A stretch of 11,190 nucleotides of DNA from Thiobacillus sp. (GCF_024708915.1 NZ_JANJXQ010000167.1:1-11190), one strand, 5' to 3'; counted from the stretch's first letter, positions 1-7,584 are shown. Notes: generated by a model not told the origin, from the letters alone. Made by a program: numbers and translations.

Positions 1-830
1 TCGCCGTTGGTGCCGACCGGGATGTCGAAATCCATGCGGTCGTAGACTTCGTAGGGCTGTTTCTTGCGCAGATCCCATTCGACGCCGGAACCGCGCAGCA
101 TGGGGCCGGTAAAACCCAGCGCCAGCGCGCGTTCGGGCGACACCACTCCGATGCCAACGGTGCGCTGCTTCCAGATACGGTTGTCGGTCAGCAGGGTTTC
201 GTATTCGTCGACATAGGTCGGGAAGCGCCGGGTGAAGTCTTCGATGAAGTCGAGCAGCGACCCCTGACGATTGGCGTTCATCGACTTCAGCGTCGCCTCG
301 TTGCGGGTGTGCTGCGCCTGGTATTGCGGCATGCTGTCGGGCAGGTCGCGGTAGACCCCGCCGGGGCGGTAGTAGGCCGCATGCAGGCGCGCGCCGGAAA
401 CCGCCTCGTAGCAGTCCATCAGGTCTTCGCGTTCACGGAAGGCATACAGGAACACCGTCATCGCACCGACGTCGAGCGCATGCGCGCCCAGCCACAGCAG
501 GTGGTTCAGCACGCGGGTGATCTCGTCGAACATCACCCGGATGTATTGCGCGCGCTCGGGAACGTCGATCTGCAGCAGCTTTTCGATCGCCATCACGTAG
601 GCGTGCTCGTTGACCATCATCGACACGTAGTCGAGGCGGTCCATGTAGGGCACCGACTGCAGGAAGGTCTTGTGTTCGGCCAGCTTCTCGGTGGCGCGGT
701 GCAGCAGGCCAATGTGCGGGTCGGCGCGCTGGATCACCTCGCCGTCCAGTTCCAGCACCAGGCGCAGCACGCCGTGCGCGGCCGGATGCTGCGGGCCGAA
801 GTTCATGGTGTAGTTGCGGATTTCAGCCAT
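1..830 (-). CDS. nuoD: NADH-quinone oxidoreductase subunit D (partial, 3' end outside window)
   Basis: This is the 49 kDa subunit of the peripheral arm of complex I, which helps form the quinone-binding cavity and carries no iron-sulfur cluster itself. The frame from ATG at 830 is open for 276 codons to the window edge; the family is usually about 417 residues, so roughly the last third is missing. Visible family features are [10 protein letters not shown] at residues 11-20, [12 protein letters not shown] at 65-76, and [15 protein letters not shown] at 262-276. His19 and Tyr68 probably correspond to the quinone-site His/Tyr pair of the Thermus homologue (inferred from spacing). The start is fixed by the overlap with nuoC: the stop and start share one base (TGATG), which suggests translational coupling. 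It is a stand-alone gene, not the nuoCD fusion of enteric bacteria. Confidence 0.97.
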   Translation of the reverse strand, partial: MAEIRNYTMNFGPQHPAAHGVLRLVLELDGEVIQRADPHIGLLHRATEKLAEHKTFLQSVPYMDRLDYVSMMVNEHAYVMAIEKLLQIDVPERAQYIRVMFDEITRVLNHLLWLGAHALDVGAMTVFLYAFREREDLMDCYEAVSGARLHAAYYRPGGVYRDLPDSMPQYQAQHTRNEATLKSMNANRQGSLLDFIEDFTRRFPTYVDEYETLLTDNRIWKQRTVGIGVVSPERALALGFTGPMLRGSGVEWDLRKKQPYEVYDRMDFDIPVGTNG

Positions 831-1429
831 CAGCGCCCCGCCCCGTAGCTTTCGTCGCGCACGATGCGCGGCACGATTTCGCGCGGCTCGATCGACACCG
901 GCTGGTAAATCACCCGCTGCTGCGTCGGGTCGTAGCGCATCTCGACGTTACCGGACAAGGGAAAATCCTTGCGGAATGGATGGCCGATGAAGCCATAGTC
1001 GGTGAGGATGCGGCGCAAGTCGGGATGACCTTCGAACACGATACCGTACAAGTCGAAGGCTTCGCGCTCGAACCAGTCGGCGGCCGGCCAGATGTCGACC
1101 ATCGACGCCACCACCGGCAGCTCGTCGTCGGGGCAGAACACGCGCACCCGCACGCGTCGGTTGTTGGCCACCGACAGCAGGTGCGCCACCGCGGCAAAGC
1201 GCGAACCGTCCCATGCGCCATTGCCGTAAGCCGAATAATCCATACCGCACAGATCGATCAACTGCTCGAAACGGCAGTCGGGATGATCGCGCAGTGCGCG
1301 CATGGCGGACGCATACGCCTGCGGCTTGACGATAAGCGTCAGCTCCCCCAGCCTCTCGGTGATCTGGACAAGCGCATCGCCAAGAACGTTTTGCAGGCAA
1401 ACAGAATAGGATTCCAGCGTCGTGGCCAT
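830..1429 (-). CDS. nuoC: NADH-quinone oxidoreductase subunit C
   Basis: This 199-residue protein is the 30 kDa subunit of the complex I peripheral arm and packs against NuoD in the hydrogenase-like module. The family signature is complete at about residues 120-156, beginning [11 protein letters not shown] and continuing through [14 protein letters not shown] and [10 protein letters not shown]. Its length is typical for separate NuoC proteins of betaproteobacteria. The ATG at 1429 lies 9 bases after the nuoB stop. The bases just upstream (AAACCTCGCTT) contain no recognisable Shine-Dalgarno sequence, so ribosomes finishing nuoB may supply initiation; this is inference. The stop overlaps the nuoD start by one base. 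Confidence 0.97.
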   Translation of the reverse strand: MATTLESYSVCLQNVLGDALVQITERLGELTLIVKPQAYASAMRALRDHPDCRFEQLIDLCGMDYSAYGNGAWDGSRFAAVAHLLSVANNRRVRVRVFCPDDELPVVASMVDIWPAADWFEREAFDLYGIVFEGHPDLRRILTDYGFIGHPFRKDFPLSGNVEMRYDPTQQRVIYQPVSIEPREIVPRIVRDESYGAGR

Positions 1430-1438
1430 AAGCGAGGT

Positions 1439-1915
1439 TTAACGGGCGATGGTGTTGGTGCGGCGGATCTTGTTCTGCAGCTGGATGATGCCGAACAACA
1501 ATGCCTCCGCCGTGGGCGGGCAGCCGGGAACATAGATGTCCACCGGCACGATGCGATCGCAGCCGCGCACCACCGAGTAGGAATAATGGTAATAACCCCC
1601 GCCGTTGGCGCACGAGCCCATGGAAATCACCCAGCGGGGTTCGGCCATCTGGTCATAGACCTTGCGCAACGCGGGCGCCATCTTGTTGCAAAGCGTCCCT
1701 GCCACGATCATCACGTCGGACTGCCGCGGGCTGGGGCGAAACACGATGCCGAAGCGATCGAGATCGTAGCGTGCGGCACCGGCGTGCATCATCTCCACCG
1801 CGCAGCACGCCAGCCCAAAGGTCATCGGCCACATCGAGCCGGTGCGCATGTAGTTGATCAGCTGGTCGGCCTTGGTGGTGACGAAGCCCTGCTCGAGGAC
1901 GCCTTCGATACCCAT
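1439..1915 (-). CDS. nuoB: NADH-quinone oxidoreductase subunit B (N2 cluster subunit)
   Basis: NuoB (158 residues) is the PSST-type subunit of complex I that holds the terminal 4Fe-4S cluster N2, the electron donor to quinone. The expected ligands are present: the adjacent pair Cys37-Cys38 in [11 protein letters not shown], Cys102 in [11 protein letters not shown] and Cys132 in [14 protein letters not shown] further Cys76 in [10 protein letters not shown] is not a known ligand. Length and sequence are full and typical for betaproteobacteria. The ATG at 1915 is 7 bases after the nuoA stop, with only a short GAG upstream as ribosome site. It is second in the nuoABCD operon. Confidence 0.98.
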   Translation of the reverse strand: MGIEGVLEQGFVTTKADQLINYMRTGSMWPMTFGLACCAVEMMHAGAARYDLDRFGIVFRPSPRQSDVMIVAGTLCNKMAPALRKVYDQMAEPRWVISMGSCANGGGYYHYSYSVVRGCDRIVPVDIYVPGCPPTAEALLFGIIQLQNKIRRTNTIAR

Positions 1916-1922
1916 AATCAGC

Positions 1923-2279
1923 TCATTCCCACTCTAAGGCGCCCTTCATCCATTCATAGATGAAGCCGACCACCAGGATGCCAAGGAACACCATCATGGC
2001 GACAAAACCCGCCACACCGATTTCCTCCAGCACGATGGCCCAGGGAAAAAGAAAGGCGATTTCCAGGTCGAACAGGATGAAGAGAATGGCAACCAGGTAG
2101 TAACGCACATCGAATTTCATGCGCGCGTCCTCGAACGCCTCGAAGCCGCATTCGTAGGGAGAAAGTTTTTCGCTGTCAGGACGGTTCGGTGCCAGCAGGC
2201 CGCCTGCAATGATGGGGCCGATGCCGAAAGCCAGCCCGACCAGAATGAACAACAGAATGGGGAGGTAATTCTCCAGCAC
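1923..2279 (-). CDS. nuoA: NADH-quinone oxidoreductase subunit A
   Basis: NuoA (118 residues) is a small membrane subunit of complex I located where the peripheral arm meets the membrane arm. Three hydrophobic segments are visible at about residues 6-29, 60-80 and 88-109. The conserved loop motif YECGFE is at 42-47, and the second helix carries the acidic residues of [11 protein letters not shown] at 70-80. The start is GTG at 2279, supported by a strong GGAGG six bases upstream and by the alignable N-terminus MLENYLPIL. It is the first gene of the nuo operon, 161 bases downstream of tRNA-Leu, and has its own sigma70-like promoter. Confidence 0.96.
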   Translation of the reverse strand: MLENYLPILLFILVGLAFGIGPIIAGGLLAPNRPDSEKLSPYECGFEAFEDARMKFDVRYYLVAILFILFDLEIAFLFPWAIVLEEIGVAGFVAMMVFLGILVVGFIYEWMKGALEWE

Positions 2280-2285
2280 CGTGGT

Positions 2286-2290
2286 CCTCC
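2286..2290 (-). promoter_or_regulatory. Ribosome binding site of nuoA
   Basis: A perfect GGAGG lies six bases before the GTG at 2279. It decides for this non-ATG start and is the strongest ribosome site in the nuo part of the window. Confidence 0.8.
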
Positions 2291-2330
2291 GACTATGCCC
2301 GAGTGCGAGCTGTTGAGTGATTATGACCGC

Positions 2331-2360
2331 AGTGTATTAGCGCCACGCGCCCACTGTCAA
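2331..2360 (-). promoter_or_regulatory. Sigma70-type promoter of the nuo operon
   Basis: A consensus -35 hexamer TTGACA (2355-2360) is followed after 18 bases by TACACT (2331-2336), which matches four of six positions of the -10 consensus. Transcription would start near 2324, giving a leader of about 45 bases before the nuoA GTG. The site lies between the tRNA and nuoA, so the nuo operon need not depend on read-through from secG-tRNA. Read from sequence only; no start site has been mapped. Confidence 0.65.
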
Positions 2361-2383
2361 GCTGAAAAACTACTGATTTCCCC

Positions 2384-2393
2384 TGATTAATCA
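2384..2393. repeat. 10-base palindrome upstream of the nuo promoter
   Basis: TGATTAATCA is a perfect palindrome centred about 28 bases upstream of the nuo -35 hexamer, in an AT-richer stretch than the surrounding DNA. It could be a regulator-binding site, but it does not fit the FNR pattern (half-site spacing of 2 instead of 4). No factor can be named. Confidence 0.3.
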
Positions 2394-2408
2394 AAAGCTT
2401 ACCGCATA

Positions 2409-2420
2409 GCAACTGCTGAT
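2409..2420. repeat. 12-base direct repeat, copy on the 3' side of tRNA-Leu
   Basis: GCAACTGCTGAT (plus strand) occurs here and again exactly at 2548-2559, so one copy lies on each side of the tRNA-Leu gene, 139 bases apart. Identity stops at the 12 bases. Origin unknown. Confidence 0.7.
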
Positions 2421-2440
2421 GAATCAATCAGGAAATTTGA

Positions 2441-2525
2441 TGGTGCCGACGGCGAGACTCGAACTCGCACGACCAAGGTCACTACCCCCTCAAGATAGCG
2501 TGTCTACCAATTCCACCACGTCGGC
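2441..2525 (-). tRNA. leuU: tRNA-Leu, anticodon GAG
   Basis: The 85-base gene folds as a class II tRNA. The acceptor stem GCCGACG pairs with CGTCGGC, followed by the discriminator A and an encoded CCA end. The anticodon stem CTATC/GGTAG encloses the loop TTGAGGG, placing GAG at positions 34-36, which reads CUC and CUU leucine codons. A long variable arm follows and the T-loop sequence GTTCGAGTC is present. It starts 34 bases after the secG stop, so it is probably co-transcribed with secG. The same secG-tRNA-Leu(GAG) neighbourhood is known in E. coli, where the gene is leuU. No clear T-rich terminator follows it. Confidence 0.96.
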
Positions 2526-2547
2526 CAAAGGGCATGCGCCCGGATTT

Positions 2548-2559
2548 GCAACTGCTGAT
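2548..2559. repeat. 12-base direct repeat, copy between secG and tRNA-Leu
   Basis: Second exact copy of GCAACTGCTGAT. It directly abuts the secG stop codon (2560-2562) and lies 22 bases upstream of the tRNA 5' end. Its partner is at 2409-2420. Confidence 0.7.
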
Positions 2560-2907
2560 TTATTGCGGGATGGCACCCGCTTTCGAGCCGGCATTCTCGC
2601 CCGCCGGAGCCGCCGGAACGGGTTGCGTCGCGGGTACCGGCACCGCCGTCCGATCCAGCACGCTGGCCGGCTTGTGCTGCTGGAGCCCGAAATAGGCCAG
2701 GCCCAGGCTGGTCAAAAAGAACAGGGTCGCCACAACGGCCGTGCTGCGGCTCAGAAAATTGGCCGAACCGCTGGCGCCGAACAGGCTCCCGGCAGATCCG
2801 CCGCCGAATGCGGCGCCCATGTCCGCACCCTTGCCGTGCTGCAGCAACACCAGCGCAATGACGGCAAGCGCTACGACAACATGAACAACCCAGACCAGTG
2901 TTTCCAT
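2560..2907 (-). CDS. secG: Preprotein translocase subunit SecG
   Basis: SecG (115 residues) is an accessory membrane subunit of the SecYEG translocon that assists SecA-driven export. Two hydrophobic helices are visible at about residues 3-22 and 55-75. Between them lies the family's glycine-rich cytoplasmic loop, with LLQHGKGADMGAAFGGG (21-37) and GSLFGASGSANFL (40-52). After the second helix comes a tail of about 38 residues rich in Pro and Ala, which is low-complexity and not conserved in the family. The ATG at 2907 is 12 bases after the tpiA stop with only a weak purine stretch upstream, so translation may be coupled to tpiA. It is followed by tRNA-Leu, as in many proteobacteria. Confidence 0.96.
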   Translation of the reverse strand: METLVWVVHVVVALAVIALVLLQHGKGADMGAAFGGGSAGSLFGASGSANFLSRSTAVVATLFFLTSLGLAYFGLQQHKPASVLDRTAVPVPATQPVPAAPAGENAGSKAGAIPQ

Positions 2908-2919
2908 AAATTTTGATTC

Positions 2920-3666
2920 TTACTTGGCAGCCGCTTGGCAAATCGCGATGAACTCGTCGGCAACCAGAGAAGCACCGCCAATCAGGCCGCCGTCGATATC
3001 CGGCTGAGCCATCAATTCTGCCGCATTCGCGGCTTTTACGCTACCCCCATACTGGATTACCAGACCCTCTGCCACGCCGGCATCGAGAGCGGCAATCTTG
3101 CCGCGGATGAAGGCGTGCACGGCCTGGGCCTGCTCCGGCGTGGCGGTTTTTCCGGTGCCGATCGCCCACACGGGTTCGTAGGCAACCACCGCCCGCGCCA
3201 AAGACGTCACGCCGGCAGCCTGGATCACGGCATCGAGCTGGCGTGCGACGACTGCCTCGGTCACGCCCGACTCGCGCTCGGCCAGCGATTCGCCCACGCA
3301 CAGGATGGGGGTCAGGCCGGCCGCCTGTGCGGCCATGTATTTGCCGGCGACCAGTTCGTCGGTTTCGCCATACAGGCTGCGCCGCTCGGAATGGCCGACG
3401 ATCACATAGCGGCAGCCGAAATCGAGCAGCATGGCAGCAGACACTTCACCGGTAAACGCACCCTTGGCCTGCTCGGATACGTTTTGCGCGCCCCAGGCAA
3501 TCGATGACCCGGCAAGTGCGGCCTGCGCTTGCGCCAGATACGGGAAAGGAACGCAAACGACTGCCTCGATGCCGGCCAGTGCCGGCTTGAGCGCAGACAG
3601 CAACGCGGCATTCTCGGCCAGGCTGCCGTGCATTTTCCAGTTACCGGCTACGAGCTTCTTGCGCAT
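2920..3666 (-). CDS. tpiA: Triose-phosphate isomerase
   Basis: This enzyme interconverts dihydroxyacetone phosphate and glyceraldehyde 3-phosphate in glycolysis, gluconeogenesis and the Calvin cycle, in the cytoplasm. The 248-residue protein is full length. Active-site residues are visible: Asn9 and Lys11 in AGNWKMHG, His92 in VGHSERR and the catalytic base Glu164 in [15 protein letters not shown]. The last also contains the flexible loop that closes on substrate. The phosphate-gripping YGGSVK is at 206-211. The frame stays open to 3705, but the ATG at 3666 is chosen because [12 protein letters not shown] matches the family N-terminus and GGCGGA lies upstream. A promoter just before it suggests transcription independent of pstB. 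secG follows after 12 bases. Confidence 0.97.
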   Translation of the reverse strand: MRKKLVAGNWKMHGSLAENAALLSALKPALAGIEAVVCVPFPYLAQAQAALAGSSIAWGAQNVSEQAKGAFTGEVSAAMLLDFGCRYVIVGHSERRSLYGETDELVAGKYMAAQAAGLTPILCVGESLAERESGVTEAVVARQLDAVIQAAGVTSLARAVVAYEPVWAIGTGKTATPEQAQAVHAFIRGKIAALDAGVAEGLVIQYGGSVKAANAAELMAQPDIDGGLIGGASLVADEFIAICQAAAK

Positions 3667-3692
3667 GGGAATCCGCCAAACAAAAGTGCGCG

Positions 3693-3721
3693 ATGGTAAG
3701 CGCAACGCGCCCGCAGGTCAA
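3693..3721 (-). promoter_or_regulatory. Putative sigma70-type promoter of tpiA-secG
   Basis: TTGACC (3716-3721, five of six consensus bases) is separated by 17 bases from TACCAT (3693-3698, four of six). Transcription would begin about 20 bases before the tpiA ATG. The -35 element lies in the loop region of the inverted repeat at 3702-3737 and the spacer covers one arm. Prediction from sequence only. Confidence 0.5.
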
Positions 3722-3737
3722 CCGGCGGGCGCGTTGC
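3702..3737 (-). other. Stem-loop after pstB (possible pst mRNA 3' end)
   Basis: Arms GCAACGCGCCCGC (3702-3714) and its exact complement (3725-3737) form a 13-base-pair GC-rich stem, 14 bases after the pstB stop. No T-run follows on either strand, so it is not a classical intrinsic terminator. It may protect or end the pst transcript. Confidence 0.6.
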
Positions 3738-3751
3738 CATGGGAAGAGCAA

Positions 3752-4534
3752 TCAGCCGAATCGACCGGTAATGTAGTCTTCGGTCTGCTTTTTGCCAGGC
3801 CGCATGAAGATGGTGCCGGTTTCGTTGAACTCGACGAGTTCGCCCAGGTACATGAAGGCGGTGTAGTCGGAAATCCGCGCGGCCTGCTGCATGTTGTGGG
3901 TGACGATGGCGATGGTGTAATCGTTTTTCAACTCGTTGATGAGCTCCTCGATTTTCGCGGTGGAAATCGGATCCAGTGCCGAGGTCGGCTCGTCCAGCAG
4001 CACGATTTCGGGCTTCACCGCGACCGCGCGCGCAATGCACAGGCGCTGCTGCTGGCCGCCCGAAAGCGACAGACCGCTTTTCTGCAGTTTGTCTTTCACT
4101 TCGCCCCACAGGGCCGCCTTGTTCAGCGCCCATTCGACGCGATCGTCCATTGCGCTTTTGGACATGCGCTCGTACAGCCGCACGCCGAACGCGATGTTTT
4201 CGTAGATCGTCATGGGAAAAGGCGTCGGCTTCTGGAACACCATGCCGATCTTGGCGCGCACCAGATTCACGTCCTGGCTCTTGTCGAGCAGATTCTTGCC
4301 GTGCACCAGAATCTGGCCTTCGGCGCGCTGCCCCGGGTACAAGTCGTACATGCGATTGAAGGTGCGCAACAAGGTCGATTTGCCGCAGCCGGACGGGCCG
4401 ATGAAAGCCGTCACTTTCTTGCTGGCAATGTCCAGATTGATATTGCTGAGGCCTTTGAAATCGCCATAGAAGAAATCCAGGTTGCGTACCTGCATGGCAA
4501 TATTTTCGCCGGTAGACATGGCTTGATCGGGCAT
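3752..4534 (-). CDS. pstB: Phosphate import ATP-binding protein PstB
   Basis: PstB is the cytoplasmic ATPase that powers the PstSCAB phosphate importer. At 260 residues it is full length and carries all ABC motifs: Walker [10 protein letters not shown] (46-54), Q-loop Gln101 in [10 protein letters not shown], signature LSGGQQQR (157-164), Walker [14 protein letters not shown] (177-189) and switch His213 in VTHNM. The family-specific C-terminus ends [10 protein letters not shown]. The ATG at 4534 has GGAG seven bases upstream; a second ATG at codon 6 is possible but less well placed. It follows pstA after 18 bases and is the last pst gene here. No phoU follows, although PstB proteins often work with PhoU in signalling to PhoR. 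Confidence 0.98.
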   Translation of the reverse strand: MPDQAMSTGENIAMQVRNLDFFYGDFKGLSNINLDIASKKVTAFIGPSGCGKSTLLRTFNRMYDLYPGQRAEGQILVHGKNLLDKSQDVNLVRAKIGMVFQKPTPFPMTIYENIAFGVRLYERMSKSAMDDRVEWALNKAALWGEVKDKLQKSGLSLSGGQQQRLCIARAVAVKPEIVLLDEPTSALDPISTAKIEELINELKNDYTIAIVTHNMQQAARISDYTAFMYLGELVEFNETGTIFMRPGKKQTEDYITGRFG

Positions 4535-4552
4535 CGGAAAGCTCCGGGGAAA

Positions 4553-5398
4553 TTAACGTTTGTCTTTGTTGCGGAAAACGACGCGCACACCGATGTTGAC
4601 CACCAGCACCAGCAAGGCAATCAACAGCGCCCCGCCCCAGGCGAGACTCACCCAATTGTCGTACGGGCTCAGCGCGAACTGATAAATCACCACCGGCAGG
4701 TTGCCCATGGGTTCCGCCATATTGGTGCTGAAGAACTGGTTGTTCAGCGCGGTGAACAGCAGCGGCGCGGTCTCGCCGGTGATACGCGCCATCGCCAGCA
4801 ATACGCCGGTCACCACGCCCGACTTGACCGCAGGCAGCGTGACCCTGAGCGAGACCTGCCAGCGCGGCGCGCCCACCGCGAATGCCGCTTCGCGCAGGCT
4901 GGTCGGCACCAGCTTCAACATGTTTTCGGTGGTGCGCACGACCACCGGAATGGCGATCAGCGCCAGCGCCAACGACCCGGCCCAGCCGGAAAAACCGCCG
5001 GTGGTCGCCACAAAAAGCGCGTAGACGAACAGGCCGATGACGATGGAGGGCGCCGACAGCATGATGTCGGTCATGAAGCGGGTGAACGAGGCGAACCTCG
5101 AAATGCGTCCGAACTCGGCCAGATAGATGCCCGCCAGAATGCCGATCGGCGTCGAGATCAGCATGGAAAACAGCAGGATGAGGCCGCTGCCGACAATGGC
5201 ATTGCGCAGGCCGCCGCCTTCTGAGCCTGGCGCCGGCGTGTCCTGGGTAAACAAATCCCAGCTCAGCGCGGCAAAGCCTTTGGAAAACAAGGTCCACAAA
5301 ATCCACAGCAGCGCGATCAGCCCCAGGCTCATCGCCACCATGGACAGGGTGATGCCGATACGGTTGATCCAGATACGGCGGGTGTACAGGCTCATCAT
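4553..5398 (-). CDS. pstA: Phosphate ABC transporter permease PstA
   Basis: PstA is one of the two inner-membrane permeases of the high-affinity phosphate importer. The 281-residue protein shows about six hydrophobic segments, the first at about residues 15-38. The cytoplasmic EAA loop that docks onto PstB is visible as REAAFAVGAPRWQVSLRVTL (169-188), followed by GVLLAMARITGETAPLLFTA (198-217), the typical PstA pattern. Two adjacent ATG codons (5398 and 5395) could start it; AAGGA upstream overlaps the pstC stop and serves either. The gap to pstC is 11 bases, consistent with coupled expression. A long open frame on the opposite strand is a coding shadow. Confidence 0.97.
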   Translation of the reverse strand: MMSLYTRRIWINRIGITLSMVAMSLGLIALLWILWTLFSKGFAALSWDLFTQDTPAPGSEGGGLRNAIVGSGLILLFSMLISTPIGILAGIYLAEFGRISRFASFTRFMTDIMLSAPSIVIGLFVYALFVATTGGFSGWAGSLALALIAIPVVVRTTENMLKLVPTSLREAAFAVGAPRWQVSLRVTLPAVKSGVVTGVLLAMARITGETAPLLFTALNNQFFSTNMAEPMGNLPVVIYQFALSPYDNWVSLAWGGALLIALLVLVVNIGVRVVFRNKDKR

Positions 5399-5409
5399 GA
5401 CGGCTTTCC

Positions 5410-6387
5410 TTACAGACCTTCCGAGCCCATGCTGCGGCTGATGAGCCAGCGCGAAATCGCCAGCACGACAAAGGTGATGATGAACAGCACCAGACCCAGC
5501 GCGAACAGGGAGGCGATATGCAGACCGGGGTCCGCTTCGCCGAATTCGTTGGCCAGCGTGGAAGCAATCGAGGTGCCGGGCGCAAACAGGCTGCCGTTGA
5601 TGCGGTTGGCGTTGCCGATCACGAAGGTGACGGCCATCGTCTCACCCAGCGCGCGCCCCAGCCCCAGCATGATGCCGCCGATGACGCCGACGCGCGTGTA
5701 GGGCAGCACAACGTTGCGCACCACTTCCCAGGTGGTGCAGCCGATGCCGTAAGCCGACTCCTTCAGTACATGCGGCACGGTTTCGAACACGTCGCGCATC
5801 ACCGAAGCAATAAAGGGGATGACCATCAGCGCCAGCACGATGCTGGCAGTGAGAATGCCGACCCCGATGGGAGGACCGGAGAACCAGCCGCCGATGACCG
5901 GAACATCGCCCAGCAATTCCTGCAGCGGGGGCTGGATGTATTCGGCAAACAGGGGCGCGAACACGAACAATCCCCAGATGCCGTAGACGATGGAAGGAAT
6001 GCCCGCCAGCAATTCGATCGCGGTGCCCAGCGGGCGGCGCAGCCAGACCGGGCAGGTTTCGGTCAGGAACAGGGCGATGCCGAAACTGATCGGCACGGCA
6101 ATCAGCAGCGCCAGCACGGACGTCACCACCGTGCCGTAAATGGCCGCCAGCGCGCCGTACTGGTCGTCCGGCACGCTCCAGATGTTGGTCCAGAGGAAAG
6201 CCGGGCCGAACGTCTTGAGGGTGGGCCAGGCTTCGAGGGTAAGCGACACCAGAATACCCACCAGCGCCGCCAGAACGACAAAGGCGAAAAACTGGGTGGA
6301 ATAATGGAAAAACTTGTCCTGTAACCGGAATCGGCTGACCTGCCGGGCATGCAGGTCGATTCCGGCGGGTGCGCTGGGCTCGCTCAC
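5410..6387 (-). CDS. pstC: Phosphate ABC transporter permease PstC
   Basis: PstC is the second inner-membrane permease of the phosphate importer and pairs with PstA. From the GTG at 6387 it has 325 residues, close to the 319 of E. coli. Hydrophobic segments start at about residue 32. The EAA loop lies at about 210-240 ([20 protein letters not shown], then [20 protein letters not shown]). The frame remains open up to a GTG at 6477, but that extension would translate a perfect 17-base-pair hairpin into an Arg/Ala-rich leader unlike the family. I therefore prefer 6387, with AGG at moderate distance upstream; the exact start is uncertain. It is separated from pstS by two stem-loops and precedes pstA by 11 bases. 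Confidence 0.92.
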   Translation of the reverse strand: MSEPSAPAGIDLHARQVSRFRLQDKFFHYSTQFFAFVVLAALVGILVSLTLEAWPTLKTFGPAFLWTNIWSVPDDQYGALAAIYGTVVTSVLALLIAVPISFGIALFLTETCPVWLRRPLGTAIELLAGIPSIVYGIWGLFVFAPLFAEYIQPPLQELLGDVPVIGGWFSGPPIGVGILTASIVLALMVIPFIASVMRDVFETVPHVLKESAYGIGCTTWEVVRNVVLPYTRVGVIGGIMLGLGRALGETMAVTFVIGNANRINGSLFAPGTSIASTLANEFGEADPGLHIASLFALGLVLFIITFVVLAISRWLISRSMGSEGL

Positions 6388-6417
6388 GGTGGGGGTGCCT
6401 ATCGGTTCGATTTTTAT

Positions 6418-6455
6418 CTGCGAAAGCAGCCGCCTTGCGGCGGCTGCTTTCGCAG
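6418..6455 (-). other. Strong stem-loop between pstS and pstC (GCAA tetraloop)
   Basis: CTGCGAAAGCAGCCGCC (6418-6434) and its exact complement (6439-6455) form a 17-base-pair stem. On the transcribed strand the loop is GCAA, a GNRA tetraloop. The sequence after it is ATAAAAAT, without a T-run, so a standard intrinsic terminator is unlikely. It may protect the pstS message from 3' decay or reduce read-through into pstC. Confidence 0.8.
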
Positions 6456-6458
6456 AGC

Positions 6459-6484
6459 GCCGGGAGCAGCGCGCCACTCCCGGC
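6459..6484 (-). other. Second stem-loop between pstS and pstC
   Basis: GCCGGGAG (6459-6466) and CTCCCGGC (6477-6484) form a perfect 8-base-pair stem around a 10-base loop. It lies 29 bases after the pstS stop and only three bases before the larger hairpin in the direction of transcription. Confidence 0.65.
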
Positions 6485-6513
6485 CAATCATCAAATCAGT
6501 CAATCCAGATGTC

Positions 6514-7533
6514 TTATTTGATGTTTTTCATTTCTGCTTCGACCATCTTCACGACATTGGGCGGCAACGCCACAAAACCGAGGTCGGCGGCCATTTTCTG
6601 GCCATTGTTCAAGGACCAGGCGAAGAAGTCGACTACACCTTTCTGCTTGGCGGCATCGCCGCCTTTTTCATACGCCAGCACATACGTAGCCGTGGTGATG
6701 GGCCAGGCATTCTTGTGCGACTGATCAAGCAGGTCAGGCGCCATGCCCTTCACCTTGAAGTCGGCACCGGCGGCCGCATCGGCAACCGATTGCTGGCTCG
6801 GCATAATGTAGTTGCCTGCCTTATTCTTCAGGGCAGCGAAGGTCATGTTGTTCTTCATTGCATCGGCGATATCCACGTAGCCGATCGCGCCCCTGATCTT
6901 CTGCACATTGGCGGCGACCCCCGGGTTACCCTTGCCGCCGACGGCGTTGGCAGGCCAGTTCACCGTGTTGCCGGCGCCGACGTCACGCATGAAGGCCATC
7001 GACTGCTTGGCCAGATAGTGGGTGAACGCGTAGGTGGTGCCCGAACCGTCGGAACGGTGCGAGACGGTGATGGCCAGATTCGGCAGCGAGACGCCCGGGT
7101 TCAGCTTGGCGATGGCAGGGGCGTTCCACTTGGTGATGGCACCACGGAAGATGTCGGCGGCGGTGACGCCGTCCAGTTTCAGCTTGCCGGACTCGAGGCC
7201 AGGAACGTTCACGACGATGGTGACGCCACCCATCACGGTCGGCACCTGAACCAGCTTGGCTGCGTCCAGGTCGGATTCCTTGAGCGGCGCATCGGTACCG
7301 CCGAAATCAACGGTCTTGGCCTTGATCTGTTTGACGCCGCCCGAGGAGCCGATACCCTGGTAATTGACCCGGTTGCCCGTCGCAGCCTTGTATGCCTCAG
7401 CCCACTTCGTGTAAACAGCGTAGGGGAAGGTTGCGCCTGCGCCGGTAATGTCGGCAGCCAGGGCACTCACACTGAAAGCCAGACTCATGGCCGCAGCCAG
7501 CGTCCCGTGAGCCAGTTTATTGAGTGTACGCAT
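6514..7533 (-). CDS. pstS: Periplasmic phosphate-binding protein PstS
   Basis: PstS captures phosphate in the periplasm and delivers it to PstCA. The 339-residue precursor begins with a Sec signal peptide (positive MRTLNK, hydrophobic core, cleavage predicted after Ala26 in SALA-AD). Phosphate-contact motifs are present: GAGATFPYAVY (31-41), GIGSSGGVKQI (60-70), DFGGTDAPL (76-84) and SHRSDGSGTT (158-167). The ATG at 7533 has GGAG 11 bases upstream, a rather long spacing. A Pho box and -10 element 50-85 bases upstream indicate induction by phosphate starvation through PhoB. Stem-loops behind the gene may let PstS be made in excess over the permeases, as a binding protein requires. Confidence 0.98.
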   Translation of the reverse strand: MRTLNKLAHGTLAAAMSLAFSVSALAADITGAGATFPYAVYTKWAEAYKAATGNRVNYQGIGSSGGVKQIKAKTVDFGGTDAPLKESDLDAAKLVQVPTVMGGVTIVVNVPGLESGKLKLDGVTAADIFRGAITKWNAPAIAKLNPGVSLPNLAITVSHRSDGSGTTYAFTHYLAKQSMAFMRDVGAGNTVNWPANAVGGKGNPGVAANVQKIRGAIGYVDIADAMKNNMTFAALKNKAGNYIMPSQQSVADAAAGADFKVKGMAPDLLDQSHKNAWPITTATYVLAYEKGGDAAKQKGVVDFFAWSLNNGQKMAADLGFVALPPNVVKMVEAEMKNIK

Positions 7534-7584
7534 ATGTGTAATATCTCCAGTGGTAGTTGACGTTGCCGCATGGGCGACTCAGCC

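Noticed and set aside
980..1963. 327-codon plus-strand open frame opposite nuoB and nuoC
   Set aside because: Antisense to two intact complex I genes, with composition typical of a reverse-strand shadow.
2384..2393. FNR-type site in front of the nuo promoter
   Set aside because: The half-sites of TGATTAATCA are two bases apart; an FNR site needs four bases between TTGAT and ATCAA.
3431..5224. 597-codon open frame on the plus strand opposite pstB and pstA
   Set aside because: It is antisense to two clearly recognised genes; its translation is rich in His/Gln/Arg/Asp with no recognisable domain, as expected for the reverse frame of GC-rich coding DNA.
3648..5585. 645-codon minus-strand open frame spanning pstA and pstB
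   Set aside because: It lies in a shifted frame relative to both genes and has a skewed Arg/Ala/His composition; PstA and PstB are intact in their own frames, so this is not a fusion.
6418..6455. Intrinsic terminator between pstS and pstC
   Set aside because: The stem is strong, but the bases after it are A-rich (ATAAAAAT) with no T-run, and pstCAB follow in the same direction with no visible promoter of their own.
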